Shown in pieces: positions 1-6,302 of a stretch of 7,498 bases of DNA. Origin of the DNA: Pseudomonas sp. (GTDB taxonomy: Bacteria; Pseudomonadota; Gammaproteobacteria; Pseudomonadales; Pseudomonadaceae); the NCBI GenBank assembly GCA_026398835.1, contig JAPLSD010000739.1:1-7498 (forward strand), written 5' to 3'. Within the stretch, counting starts at the first letter, position 1; each line of letters opens with the position of its first letter. Made by a program: the position numbers and the translations under genes. A model generated the notes under the pieces. The model did not search any database and was not told the DNA's origin. It saw only the letters and a list, made by a program, of their open reading frames with translations.

Positions 1-370
1 CGGTCATGAACGCTTTGGGCAACGTCTGGCGTTCCACTTGCTCCGGCGCAGCGTTGCTGCCTTCAACAGCGGTTTTCGGTTTGCTGCGCAGCAGGCTGAC
101 ACCAAGGTACAGAATGTAAGCGCCACCCACGACCTTGGCGATGCTCAGTAACCACGGTGTGGTGTGCATCAGTGCGCCTACCCCGAGTAGGGTATAAAGC
201 ACATGCACCGAAATGCCTGCGCCGATCCCGATAGCGGTGCACAGCCCGACCACTCGACCGAAGCGCACGCTCTGGCGGACGGTGATCGCGAAATCCGGCC
301 CGGGGGCGACCACTGCGAGAAAGTGGATCGCAGCCAGTGCGAGAAACTCGCCTAGGTAGTTCGAAAGCAT
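1..370 (-). CDS. LysE/RhtB-family amino-acid exporter, C-terminal part beyond window
   Basis: Inner-membrane exporter of the LysE/RhtB family, which pumps amino acids or related metabolites out of the cell. The first 123 residues are visible. A hydrophobic first helix (residues 6-22) leads into the family's APGPDF motif (22-27). Further hydrophobic segments lie at about 40-66 and 72-94, followed by a polar loop (95-118) rich in Lys, Glu and Gln, as expected between helices 3 and 4. Full members are about 205 residues, so roughly 40% is missing past the left edge. The ATG at 368-370 is preceded by a good Shine-Dalgarno, CTGGAG, at the right distance. One base upstream ends the truncated AlaX reading frame, so the exporter probably shares its promoter. 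The exported substrate cannot be told from this sequence. A divergent LysR gene nearby may regulate it, by analogy with other LysE-type exporters; that is inference. Confidence 0.9.
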   Translation of the reverse strand, partial: MLSNYLGEFLALAAIHFLAVVAPGPDFAITVRQSVRFGRVVGLCTAIGIGAGISVHVLYTLLGVGALMHTTPWLLSIAKVVGGAYILYLGVSLLRSKPKTAVEGSNAAPEQVERQTLPKAFMT

Positions 371-371
371 T

Positions 372-560
372 TCAACTCCAGTAAGTAAGGGGCGAGGCGT
401 TGCCTCGATAGCCGGTATCAGAAGGCTGACCGTCGCCTTGAGGGTGGAAGATCGTCGACTGCAATACGACAGCAAACTCGTTTTTGTGGGCTGTGCAGTC
501 GAGTACCTCAAGGTCCGCTATCAGGTCGTCATTGGTGAAAAAGAGGCGCTGGGTCATCAT
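372..560 (-). pseudogene. Truncated alanyl-tRNA editing protein (AlaX-type) N-terminal remnant
   Basis: This 62-codon frame begins like AlaX proteins, stand-alone relatives of the alanyl-tRNA synthetase editing domain that hydrolyse Ser- or Gly-tRNA(Ala). The N-terminus (TQRLFFTNDDL), the following strand and the hallmark block FHPQGDGQPSDTG (38-50) are recognisable. Family members normally continue for another 80 or more residues, carrying the zinc-binding HxxxH and CxxxH motifs. Here homology stops near residue 53. The last nine residues are encoded by the ribosome binding region of the exporter, and the TGA stop lies one base before the exporter ATG. The second glycine of the usual GGGQ motif is Asp43, a further sign of decay. 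Without the metal ligands it cannot be an active deacylase. The start is one of two adjacent ATGs at 555-560, with only a weak GGATG-like binding site. It may still be translated as a leader for the exporter. Confidence 0.75.
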
Positions 561-588
561 CTACATCCGCATCAAGGTTCTATTCAGT

Positions 589-617
589 AGTATAGGGATG
601 GAGGAAGTGCGCGATAA
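589..617 (-). promoter_or_regulatory. Sigma70-type promoter for AlaX remnant and exporter, with overlapping dyad
   Basis: On the minus strand, TATACT (589-594, five of six matches to the -10 consensus) lies exactly 17 bases downstream of TTATCG (612-617, three of six to the -35). The start of transcription would fall near 582, about 22 bases before the AlaX-remnant ATG. A 16-base imperfect dyad with arms CTAT and ATAG (580-595) covers the -10 box. It sits in the short divergent region of a LysR-type gene, so it is a reasonable regulator site, but the arms are short and the T-N11-A character is weak. Found by eye only. Confidence 0.45.
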
Positions 618-647
618 TCCGTTCAAATATCAATGGACTTGTGCGTA

Positions 648-1598
648 ATGAGCATAAATCTCCCGCTGCCTCTGCTGGGTGAGATGGCGATCTTTGTCAA
701 GGTTGTAGAGACCGGCAGTTTTTCCGAAGCCGCCCGACAGCTGGGCTCCTCACCTTCAGCGGTGAGTCGCAGTATTTCTCGCCTGGAGAAAGCGTTGGCG
801 ACTCGCTTGCTGCAACGTACTACCCGCAAGCTGCGCTTGAGTGAAAGCGGTGAGGAAGTATTCAAACGCTGCCAGGACATGGTCAGTGCGGCTAGGTCAG
901 TGATGGAAATCAGCGGCCAGTACAACCATGAGGCTGAAGGCCTGCTGCGGGTCAGTGTGCCAAAGGCGGTCGGCCGTTTTGTGGTCCATCCGCACATACC
1001 AGAGTTTTTGCGGCGTTATCCTAAAGTGGATGTGCAGCTGATTCTGGAAGATCGACATGTGGATCTGATCGATGACAATGTCGATCTCAGTATCCGTATC
1101 ACGGATAGTCCTCCACCCGGTTTGATCGGTCGCCAGCTACTGCCTATCGAGCATTTGATTTGTGCGACGCCGCAGTACCTGGCCGAGCACGGAACGCCTA
1201 CTCATCCCCACGATCTGCTCAACCACAGTTGCATTTATCTGGGCGAAACCCCCAGTGATGCGCGCTGGAAATTCAAGAAAGGCACCAAGGCGGTGACGGT
1301 TGGCGTGCGCGGGCGCTATGCGGCCAATCACACCGGTGTTCGGCTGGACGCGGTTTTGCAGCATGTCGGAATTGGCAGCTTGCCGTATTTCACGGCACGG
1401 CATGCGCTGGAGCAGGGGCTGATAGTGCAGGTGTTGCCGGACTGGACCTTTCTCGCTTCGTATCACGGCGGAGCATGGCTTCTGCATTCGCCGACGCGTT
1501 ATTTACCGCCGAAGCTGCGGGTGTTCATCGACTATCTGGTGGAGTGTCTGGAGAAGGAACCGACGCTGGCTTCCCCATCCCCACGCAGCAGCTCTTGA
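648..1598 (+). CDS. LysR-type transcriptional regulator
   Basis: DNA-binding transcription factor of the LysR family, 316 residues from this start against about 300 typical. The winged helix-turn-helix occupies roughly residues 11-70, with the family signature FVKVVETGSFSEAARQLG followed by SSPSAVSRSISRLEKAL and TTRKLRLSESG. A linker helix (70-95) leads to the ligand-binding domain (about 98-300), which resembles the CrgA/DmlR-like group: RVSVP at 101-105, then an IRI-type strand at 149-151 and a second subdomain. The co-inducer is unknown. Two in-frame ATGs exist, at 633 and 648. Neither has a well-spaced Shine-Dalgarno; 648 is preferred because it gives the usual N-terminus and because a short upstream frame ends in TAATG at exactly this codon. 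The gene is divergent from the AlaX remnant and exporter, which makes that pair a plausible target (inference). It ends at a hairpin terminator. Confidence 0.93.
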   Translation: MSINLPLPLLGEMAIFVKVVETGSFSEAARQLGSSPSAVSRSISRLEKALATRLLQRTTRKLRLSESGEEVFKRCQDMVSAARSVMEISGQYNHEAEGLLRVSVPKAVGRFVVHPHIPEFLRRYPKVDVQLILEDRHVDLIDDNVDLSIRITDSPPPGLIGRQLLPIEHLICATPQYLAEHGTPTHPHDLLNHSCIYLGETPSDARWKFKKGTKAVTVGVRGRYAANHTGVRLDAVLQHVGIGSLPYFTARHALEQGLIVQVLPDWTFLASYHGGAWLLHSPTRYLPPKLRVFIDYLVECLEKEPTLASPSPRSSS

Positions 1599-1605
1599 GT
1601 AAATA

Positions 1606-1639
1606 AAAAGGCCCGCCGTTTTAACCGAGCGGGCCTTTT
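1606..1639. terminator. Bidirectional Rho-independent terminator
   Basis: A perfect 11-base inverted repeat, AAAAGGCCCGC (1606-1616) and GCGGGCCTTTT (1629-1639), encloses a 12-base loop. The GC-rich stem core is followed by T residues on either strand, so it can stop the LysR transcript, which ends 8 bases before it, as well as leftward transcription from the PA2817-family gene, whose stop lies 17 bases to its right. Its place between converging genes fits this double role. Confidence 0.93.
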
Positions 1640-1656
1640 GCGTTATCGATTGTAGA

Positions 1657-2055
1657 TCAGTGTTTGCTGTCCTGATTCGACATCGATAGCAGTTGTTTTT
1701 CCTGGTTCCAGTCGAACGGTTCGTCGTTCTGTTCAGCTTCATAACGACGATCTTCGAGGGCCTGGTACAGGTCGATCTCGTCATCGGGCATGAAGTGCAG
1801 GCAATCGCCGGCGAAGTACCACAGCAGATCACGTGGCACCAGGTGGGCAATCTGCGGATAACGTGCGATGACCTGGCAGAGAATGTCCTGACCCAGGTAT
1901 TGGCTTTCGATCGGATCGACCGGCAATAGCAGCATCAGTTCGTCGAAGCGCTCGAGGAAAAGTTCGTGGCTTTCTTCCGGAACCTGTTCGGCTTCACCCA
2001 AGGCGACCAGGATGCTTCGCAGGTGTGCGAGCAGGGCGAGAGTGTGGTCGAGCAT
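1657..2055 (-). CDS. PA2817-family protein of unknown function
   Basis: A 132-residue, strongly acidic soluble protein without signal peptide or membrane segment. I recognise it as the family named after P. aeruginosa PA2817, found through the pseudomonads next to a fadE-type gene; no function is known to me. The N-terminal half looks helical (LDHTLALLAHLRSILVAL, then an acidic stretch EEsHELFLERFDELMLLL). The middle holds a conserved-looking LVPRDLLWYFAGDCLHFMPDDEI segment around residues 72-94, and the C-terminal tail is polar. There are no cysteine pairs, nucleotide-binding loops or obvious catalytic motifs. The ATG at 2053-2055 follows a GAGG element eight bases upstream. It lies 92 bases downstream of fadE in the same direction, so it may share that transcript, and it ends just before the bidirectional terminator. 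A role connected with fatty-acid degradation is only guilt by association. Confidence 0.85.
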   Translation of the reverse strand: MLDHTLALLAHLRSILVALGEAEQVPEESHELFLERFDELMLLLPVDPIESQYLGQDILCQVIARYPQIAHLVPRDLLWYFAGDCLHFMPDDEIDLYQALEDRRYEAEQNDEPFDWNQEKQLLSMSNQDSKH

Positions 2056-2094
2056 AACGGGAGTCCTCTAGAGCTAAAGCAAAACGGGCGCGAG

Positions 2095-2100
2095 AGTATA
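2095..2100 (-). promoter_or_regulatory. Possible -10 box for PA2817-family gene
   Basis: On the minus strand TATACT matches five of six -10 bases, 39 bases before the start codon of the small gene. No convincing -35 lies at the usual 16-18 base spacing; the nearest candidates (TGAAAA, TTATGA) are poor. It could give the small gene transcription independent of fadE, but read-through from fadE is equally possible, since no terminator is visible in the 92-base gap. Confidence 0.3.
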
Positions 2101-2147
2101 TAACTCCGGCACCCGCTTTTCATAATCGAACAGCTATACGGACTGGC

Positions 2148-4595
2148 TTAACGGGTTTTGCCCTCGCTGAGTGTCAGTTCGTCTTTGGTAAAGTCATCGA
2201 CGTCGATGACCTTGCGCCGTGCGGCTTCTGCTTCATGCAAGGTCTTGGCTTCAACCGGTTGCAAGACGCCAGCCTCCAGCGCGGCATCGATGGCATGTTC
2301 CCCGGCGGAAGGTTTGACCTGGCCGCTTTTCAGCGCCGTATGGAGTTTTTTCTGTAGCGGCTGAGCGGCACTCAGGAGGTTGCAGGCATGCTGCAGGGCA
2401 CCGACCGGATCCTCTGTCGATTGTGGGCGATAGCAGCCCCCCAGCAACTCTTCGAGGGTTGGATCGCCTTTGGCGCGACCGATGACTGCGGCGACTTCAG
2501 CCCCCAACTTATCTGACGGACCTTTGTGCCGACGACCGAACGGGAACACCACGACCCGCAGCAGGCATCCGAGTACTTTGTTCGGGAAGTTGGTGAGCAG
2601 TTCGTCCAGCGCTCGTTCGGACTGACCAAGGCTTTCTTCCATGGCCCAGGCGAACAGCGGGTGCATATGCTCTGGGGAGTCGAGGTCGTGATAACGCTTC
2701 AGCGCGGCAGAGGCCAGATACATATTGCTGAGCACGTCGCCCAGACGCGCGGACAGCCGTTCGCGGCGTTTCAGTTCGCCGCCCAGCAACATCATGCTGA
2801 GGTCGGTAAGCATGGCGAAGGCCGCGGCCTGGCGGTTAAGCGCGCGGAAGTAACGTTGGCTGAGTTTGTCCCCCGGTACATGTTCGAAATGCCCAAGGCC
2901 AAGGTTCAATACGAAGGTACTGGCGGCGTTACTCACGGCAAAACCAATGTGTTTGAGCAGCAGGCCGTCGAATTCGATCAGTGCCTGTTGTTTGTCTTCG
3001 CGGTCGGCGAGGGCCATTTCCTTGAGCACGAACGGATGGCAGCGAATCGCACCCTGGCCGAATATCATCAGGTTGCGCGAGAGGATGTTCGCGCCTTCCA
3101 CTGTGATGAAGATCGGTGCGCCTTGCCAGCTGCGACCCAGGTAATTATTCGGGCCCATGATGATGGCCTTGCCGCCGTGGATGTCCATGGCGTGGCTGAT
3201 GCACTCGCGGCCGCGTTCGGTCAGATGGTATTTGAGAATGGCCGAGAGCACCGAGGGTTTTTCGCCGAGGTCTACCGCGTTGGCGGTGAGCATCCGCGCG
3301 GCGTCCATCATCCAGGCATTACCGCCGATGCGCGCCAGTGCTTCCTGAATGCCTTCAAAGGCTGACAGCGGCACATTGAATTGTTCGCGAACCTGCGCGT
3401 ACTGGCCGCTCACCAGACTGGTGAACTTGGCCGCACCGGTGCCCACCGCAGGCAAAGAAATGGAGCGCCCGACCGACAGGCAGTTCATCAGCATCATCCA
3501 GCCTTTGCCGAGCATCTCCTGGCCGCCGATGAGGAACTCCAGCGGCACAAATACATCTTTGCCGGAGTTCGGGCCGTTCATGAACGCGGCGCCCAGCGGC
3601 AGGTGACGGCGGCCGATCTCCACACCGGCAGTGTCGGTCGGAATCAGCGCGAGGCTGATGCCCAGGTCTTCTTTGTCGCCCAACAAGTGGTCCGGGTCAT
3701 AGGCCTTGAAGGCCAGGCCGAGCAAGGTGGCAACCGGGCCAAGGGTGATGTAACGCTTTTCCCAGTTCAGGCGCAGGCCGAGGGTTTCTTTACCTTCCCA
3801 TTCACCTTTGCAGATCACCCCAGTGTCCGGCATCGCCCCGGCGTCGGAGCCCGCCAGCGGGCCAGTCAGCGCAAAGCAGGGAATATCGTCGCCGCGGGCC
3901 AGCCGGGGCAGGTAATGGTTACGTTGTTCGTCGGTGCCGTAATGCAGCAGCAGTTCGGCCGGGCCGAGGGAGTTTGGCACCATCACGGTGGACGCCAGGT
4001 CGCCGCTGCGGGTCGCCAGTTTCATTGCCACCTGGGAGTGGGCGTAGGCCGAGAAACCTTTTCCGCCGAATTCCTTGGGAATGATCAGGGCAAAAAAGCC
4101 GTGCTGTTTAATGTGATCCCAGGCTTCTGGCGGCAGGTCCATCGATTGGCTGATCTGCCAGTCGCTGACCATGGCGCACAGCGCTTCGGTCGGGCCATCG
4201 ATAAACGCCTGCTCCTCTTCGCTCAGTTGCGCTTTCGGATAGGCCAGTAGCGTGTTCCAGTCCGGGCGCCCGCTGAACAGTTCGCCGTCCCACCAGACCG
4301 TACCGGCATCAATGGCGTCTCGCTCGGTTTGCGACATCGGCGGCAAGGTTTTTTGAAACCAGCTGAACAGCGGCGCAGTGAAGAATTTGCGTCGCAGGTC
4401 CGGCAACAACAAGGGCGCAGTCACCGCCGCGAGCATTACCCAGAAAATCAGTAACAGCCAGCCTGGTGTACGGCTGAAGGCGCCCATCGCCAGCAGGTAG
4501 ACAGCGACCACGCCCAAAGCCAGTAGAGGCGCGGTGCGGCGATGCGCCAAATAAGCTATGCCGACCACCAGAACCAGTATCCACAACAGCAGCAT
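2148..4595 (-). CDS. fadE: FadE-type acyl-CoA dehydrogenase
   Basis: FAD-dependent acyl-CoA dehydrogenase catalysing the first beta-oxidation step, fatty acyl-CoA to trans-2-enoyl-CoA, at the inner membrane. The protein has 815 residues, close to E. coli FadE (814), and is clearly similar along its whole length. Hydrophobic segments at about 1-17, 23-40 and 45-65 form the N-terminal membrane anchor, followed by LPPMSQTERDAIDAGTVWW (84-102). The dehydrogenase core spans about 120-510, with the flavin/substrate signature FALTGPLAGSDAGA near 241-254 and VEGAN (499-503), where Glu500 corresponds to the catalytic base. A C-terminal domain special to FadE (about 515-800) ends with VDDF. The ATG at 4593-4595 is chosen because GGAGG lies seven bases upstream; a TTG six bases earlier is only one base from that site. 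A pseudomonad may carry several FadE paralogues, so the preferred chain length is not determined here. Confidence 0.95.
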   Translation of the reverse strand: MLLLWILVLVVGIAYLAHRRTAPLLALGVVAVYLLAMGAFSRTPGWLLLIFWVMLAAVTAPLLLPDLRRKFFTAPLFSWFQKTLPPMSQTERDAIDAGTVWWDGELFSGRPDWNTLLAYPKAQLSEEEQAFIDGPTEALCAMVSDWQISQSMDLPPEAWDHIKQHGFFALIIPKEFGGKGFSAYAHSQVAMKLATRSGDLASTVMVPNSLGPAELLLHYGTDEQRNHYLPRLARGDDIPCFALTGPLAGSDAGAMPDTGVICKGEWEGKETLGLRLNWEKRYITLGPVATLLGLAFKAYDPDHLLGDKEDLGISLALIPTDTAGVEIGRRHLPLGAAFMNGPNSGKDVFVPLEFLIGGQEMLGKGWMMLMNCLSVGRSISLPAVGTGAAKFTSLVSGQYAQVREQFNVPLSAFEGIQEALARIGGNAWMMDAARMLTANAVDLGEKPSVLSAILKYHLTERGRECISHAMDIHGGKAIIMGPNNYLGRSWQGAPIFITVEGANILSRNLMIFGQGAIRCHPFVLKEMALADREDKQQALIEFDGLLLKHIGFAVSNAASTFVLNLGLGHFEHVPGDKLSQRYFRALNRQAAAFAMLTDLSMMLLGGELKRRERLSARLGDVLSNMYLASAALKRYHDLDSPEHMHPLFAWAMEESLGQSERALDELLTNFPNKVLGCLLRVVVFPFGRRHKGPSDKLGAEVAAVIGRAKGDPTLEELLGGCYRPQSTEDPVGALQHACNLLSAAQPLQKKLHTALKSGQVKPSAGEHAIDAALEAGVLQPVEAKTLHEAEAARRKVIDVDDFTKDELTLSEGKTR

Positions 4596-4842
4596 ATTCA
4601 ATCCTCCGTGAAACCAGGGGCAAAACCACCCTCAGAGCTTAGACGGCATCCACAAAAAGGGTGGTAAGAGCGATGTGTCTGAATTTGTAGGAAACATTGG
4701 GTGAAATTCGAGAGTTATCTCAATGGCGGACGGTTGAATACTTCCGTAAACAGAGCACCCAGCGCTGATATTTGGCCGAAACGTCGTTATCTCTGTGCCA
4801 GGGCTGTCGCTAGACTCGTGGCTTCCCCTGGAGATTGTTCTC
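4596..4842. promoter_or_regulatory. Divergent intergenic region between fadE and transglutaminase-like gene
   Basis: This 247-base gap must hold the leftward promoter of fadE and the rightward promoter of the transglutaminase-like gene. Seen directly: the fadE GGAGG binding site (4603-4607), an inverted repeat ACCACCCT (4625-4632) and AGGGTGGT (4658-4665) 30 bases upstream of the fadE start, and a rightward -10-like TAGACT (4811-4816) whose -35 is poor (TTATCT, 4787-4792, 18 bases away). I see no clear PsrA- or FadR-type operator. The region is richer in A and T than the flanking genes, as usual for promoters. Confidence 0.55.
4625..4665. repeat. 8-base inverted repeat upstream of fadE
   Basis: Perfect arms ACCACCCT (4625-4632) and AGGGTGGT (4658-4665) are separated by 25 bases. 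Their centres are 33 bases apart, about three turns of the helix, which would suit two half-sites on one face of DNA. Alternatively the arms could pair as a hairpin in the fadE leader if transcription starts upstream of 4665. Which applies cannot be told by eye, and an 8-base repeat can occur by chance. Confidence 0.4.
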
Positions 4843-5502
4843 ATGCACGAGTATCTGAGTCCCGGCCGCTTCATCGATAGTGACCATCCAATAGTGGTGG
4901 AGTTCGCCGAAGCTCATCGCGGCAACAGTCGTGATCCGCACGAACAGGCGATCAATCTCTATTACGCCGTGCGCGAGGCCGTGCGCTACAACCCTTATAC
5001 CTTCAGCCGTGACCCTGAGACCTTGCGCGGCAGTTACGCGCTGGCGACCGGCGAAAGCTACTGCGTGCCAAAGGCGACCTTGCTTGCCGGATGCGCCCGG
5101 CATTGCGGGATCGCCGCGCGAATCGGTCTGGCGGATGTGCGTAATCATCTGTCGACTCCACGCTTGCTTGAGTTGCTCCGAAGCGATGTGTTCGCCATGC
5201 ACGGCTACACCGAGCTGTATTTACAAGGGCGTTGGGTCAAGGCGACGCCGGCGTTCAACCAGAAGTTGTGCGAGCTGTTCAACGTAGCGCCGCTGGAGTT
5301 CGACGGGATTAACGACAGCGTGTTTCATCCGTTCAATCGCCAGGGCGAGCAATTGATGGAGTACCTGGTGGATCACGGGCAGTTCGCGGATGTACCTGAA
5401 GACTTCTTCTTCGAGCATCTGGAAAAATGTTATCCACATTTGTTCAGCGATCAGTTGCCAGCCCAACTGGGTGATATGCAGACTGATTTGAGTCGGGCCT
5501 GA
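4843..5502 (+). CDS. Transglutaminase-like (cysteine-protease fold) domain protein
   Basis: Soluble 219-residue protein with the transglutaminase-like fold, which in bacteria covers peptidases and amidohydrolases acting on peptide or amide bonds. The core motif is GESYCVPKATLLAGCARHCGIAAR (70-93), with Cys74 the likely nucleophile, followed by the His motif MHGYTELY with His120. At the place where the family normally has Asp, in the strand after the tryptophan, the sequence is WVKATPAFN (131-139) with Thr135. A conserved-looking LEFDG and HPF block follows (151-164). No signal peptide, so cytoplasmic. The ATG at 4843 has GGAG nine bases upstream; a GTG 48 bases earlier is open but lacks such a site. 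The GST-like gene follows 43 bases later in the same direction, suggesting one transcript. Substrate unknown. I recall its counterpart in P. aeruginosa as PA2814, at this same place. Confidence 0.85.
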   Translation: MHEYLSPGRFIDSDHPIVVEFAEAHRGNSRDPHEQAINLYYAVREAVRYNPYTFSRDPETLRGSYALATGESYCVPKATLLAGCARHCGIAARIGLADVRNHLSTPRLLELLRSDVFAMHGYTELYLQGRWVKATPAFNQKLCELFNVAPLEFDGINDSVFHPFNRQGEQLMEYLVDHGQFADVPEDFFFEHLEKCYPHLFSDQLPAQLGDMQTDLSRA

Positions 5503-5512
5503 TCCGGCGTAG

Positions 5513-5544
5513 ACTGCCCCGGCATTCATCCATCAAGGGGCGGT
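5513..5544 (+). promoter_or_regulatory. Possible hairpin covering the GST ribosome binding site
   Basis: In RNA, ACTGCCCC (5513-5520) can pair with GGGGCGGU (5537-5544) through eight pairs including one U-G, with a 16-base loop. The right arm contains the purine-rich binding site of the GST-like gene and ends one base before its ATG. Such a hairpin could lower initiation or make it depend on translation of the gene upstream. Pairing is seen in the sequence; the regulatory effect is inference. Confidence 0.35.
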
Positions 5545-5545
5545 C

Positions 5546-6169
5546 ATGCTGAAGATCTGGGGTCGGAAAAATTCGTCGAATGTCAGAAAAGCACTCTGGT
5601 GCGCCGAGGAACTCGGTCTGATCTACAAGGCAGTGGATGCAGGCGGCGCTTTCGGGGTAGTCGACACACCCGAGTACCGTGCCATGAACCCTAACGGACG
5701 AGTTCCAGTCATCGAAGATGACGGCTTCGTACTCTGGGAATCCAACACCATCGTGCGTTATCTATGCGCTAAGCATGCCTGCGATTCGACCTGGTATCCG
5801 GCGAATCTGCAGCCGCGAGCTACTGCCGAGAAATGGATGGACTGGACCACCTCGACCTTTGCCGACCCGTTCCGTCAGGTGTTTTGGGGGGTATTGCGCA
5901 CCCCGGCGGATCAGCAAGATTGGGTCAAGATCCATGCTGCGCGCGATACCTGTGCCGAGCTGCTATTGATGGTCGATCAGGCGCTGGCTGAACATCCTTA
6001 CCTGTCCGGAGAGGAGATTGGCATGGGCGATATTCCGCTGGGCAGCTTTATTTATGCCTGGTTTGAGATGCCCGTCGACCGCCCGCAAATGCGCCATCTA
6101 GAGGCCTGGTATGAGCGCTTGAAACAACGTCCGGCGTATCAGAAAGCCGTGATGACCGCGTTGACTTAA
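5546..6169 (+). CDS. Glutathione S-transferase family protein
   Basis: Cytosolic 207-residue protein with the two-domain GST layout, full length for the family. The thioredoxin-like N-terminal domain (1-76) shows GRKNSSNVRKALWCAEELGL (6-25), where Ser10, Ser11 or Asn12 would be the residue facing the glutathione thiol; the cis-proline motif NGRVPV with Pro54; and the glutathione-binding ES pair, Glu65-Ser66, followed by NTIVRYL. The helical C-terminal domain (about 85-205) contains GMGDIPLGSFIYAW (159-172), the hydrophobic-core and N-capping box with Asp162. Such enzymes conjugate glutathione to electrophiles or act as glutathione-dependent reductases or isomerases; the substrate cannot be deduced. 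The ATG at 5546 follows AAGGGG. The gene lies between the transglutaminase-like gene (43 bases) and the ABC exporter (133 bases), all read rightwards. Counterpart by position, as I recall: PA2813. Confidence 0.93.
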   Translation: MLKIWGRKNSSNVRKALWCAEELGLIYKAVDAGGAFGVVDTPEYRAMNPNGRVPVIEDDGFVLWESNTIVRYLCAKHACDSTWYPANLQPRATAEKWMDWTTSTFADPFRQVFWGVLRTPADQQDWVKIHAARDTCAELLLMVDQALAEHPYLSGEEIGMGDIPLGSFIYAWFEMPVDRPQMRHLEAWYERLKQRPAYQKAVMTALT

Positions 6170-6201
6170 TACTGACTATCAATACAGGTGACTGTACTTG
6201 T

Positions 6202-6237
6202 GCGGCGTCGACAAGCACCATTGGTCCTGTGCGCCGC
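6202..6237 (+). other. Structured hairpin in GST-ABC intergenic gap
   Basis: GCGGCG (6202-6207) can pair with CGCCGC (6232-6237). Inside it, ACCA-T-TGGT (6217-6225) and its flanks form a second imperfect stem, so the 36 bases can fold almost completely. It starts 32 bases after the GST stop. No run of T directly follows, so it is not a classic intrinsic terminator; it may stall or protect the transcript or act as a binding site. The remainder of this 133-base gap shows only a weak rightward promoter-like pair, TTGTAT (6240-6245) and TTATTT (6262-6267), 16 bases apart. Confidence 0.45.
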
Positions 6238-6302
6238 CGTTGTATTTCGTGCAGTCCGCCCTTATTTGTAACTTCCTTCCCTTCTTGGTGCGTAAATCCG
6301 AT

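Noticed and set aside
1503..1850. Leftward open frame across the LysR end, terminator and PA2817-family gene
   Set aside because: It would run through a strong terminator and overlap two better-supported genes.
2066..2073. Palindrome CTCTAGAG before the PA2817-family gene
   Set aside because: Eight bases only and overlapping the ribosome binding site; no reason to see more than chance.
2526..4250. Two long rightward open frames (2526-3365 and 3381-4250) opposite fadE
   Set aside because: They are antisense to a full-length, strongly conserved fadE, resemble no protein family I know and have the Ala/Arg/Gln/His-rich composition of mirror frames in GC-rich genes.
4596..4601. TTG start for fadE at 4601
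   Set aside because: It lies one base from the GGAGG, too close for initiation, whereas the ATG at 4593-4595 has ideal seven-base spacing.
4795..4842. GTG start for the transglutaminase-like gene at 4795
   Set aside because: No ribosome binding site precedes it and the extension overlaps promoter-like sequence; the ATG at 4843 has GGAG at proper distance.
6198..6302. N-terminal extension of the ABC ATPase to an upstream start at 6198
   Set aside because: The extra 35 residues do not occur in YadG-type proteins and cover the hairpin and likely promoter; the ATG at 6303 gives the family N-terminus.
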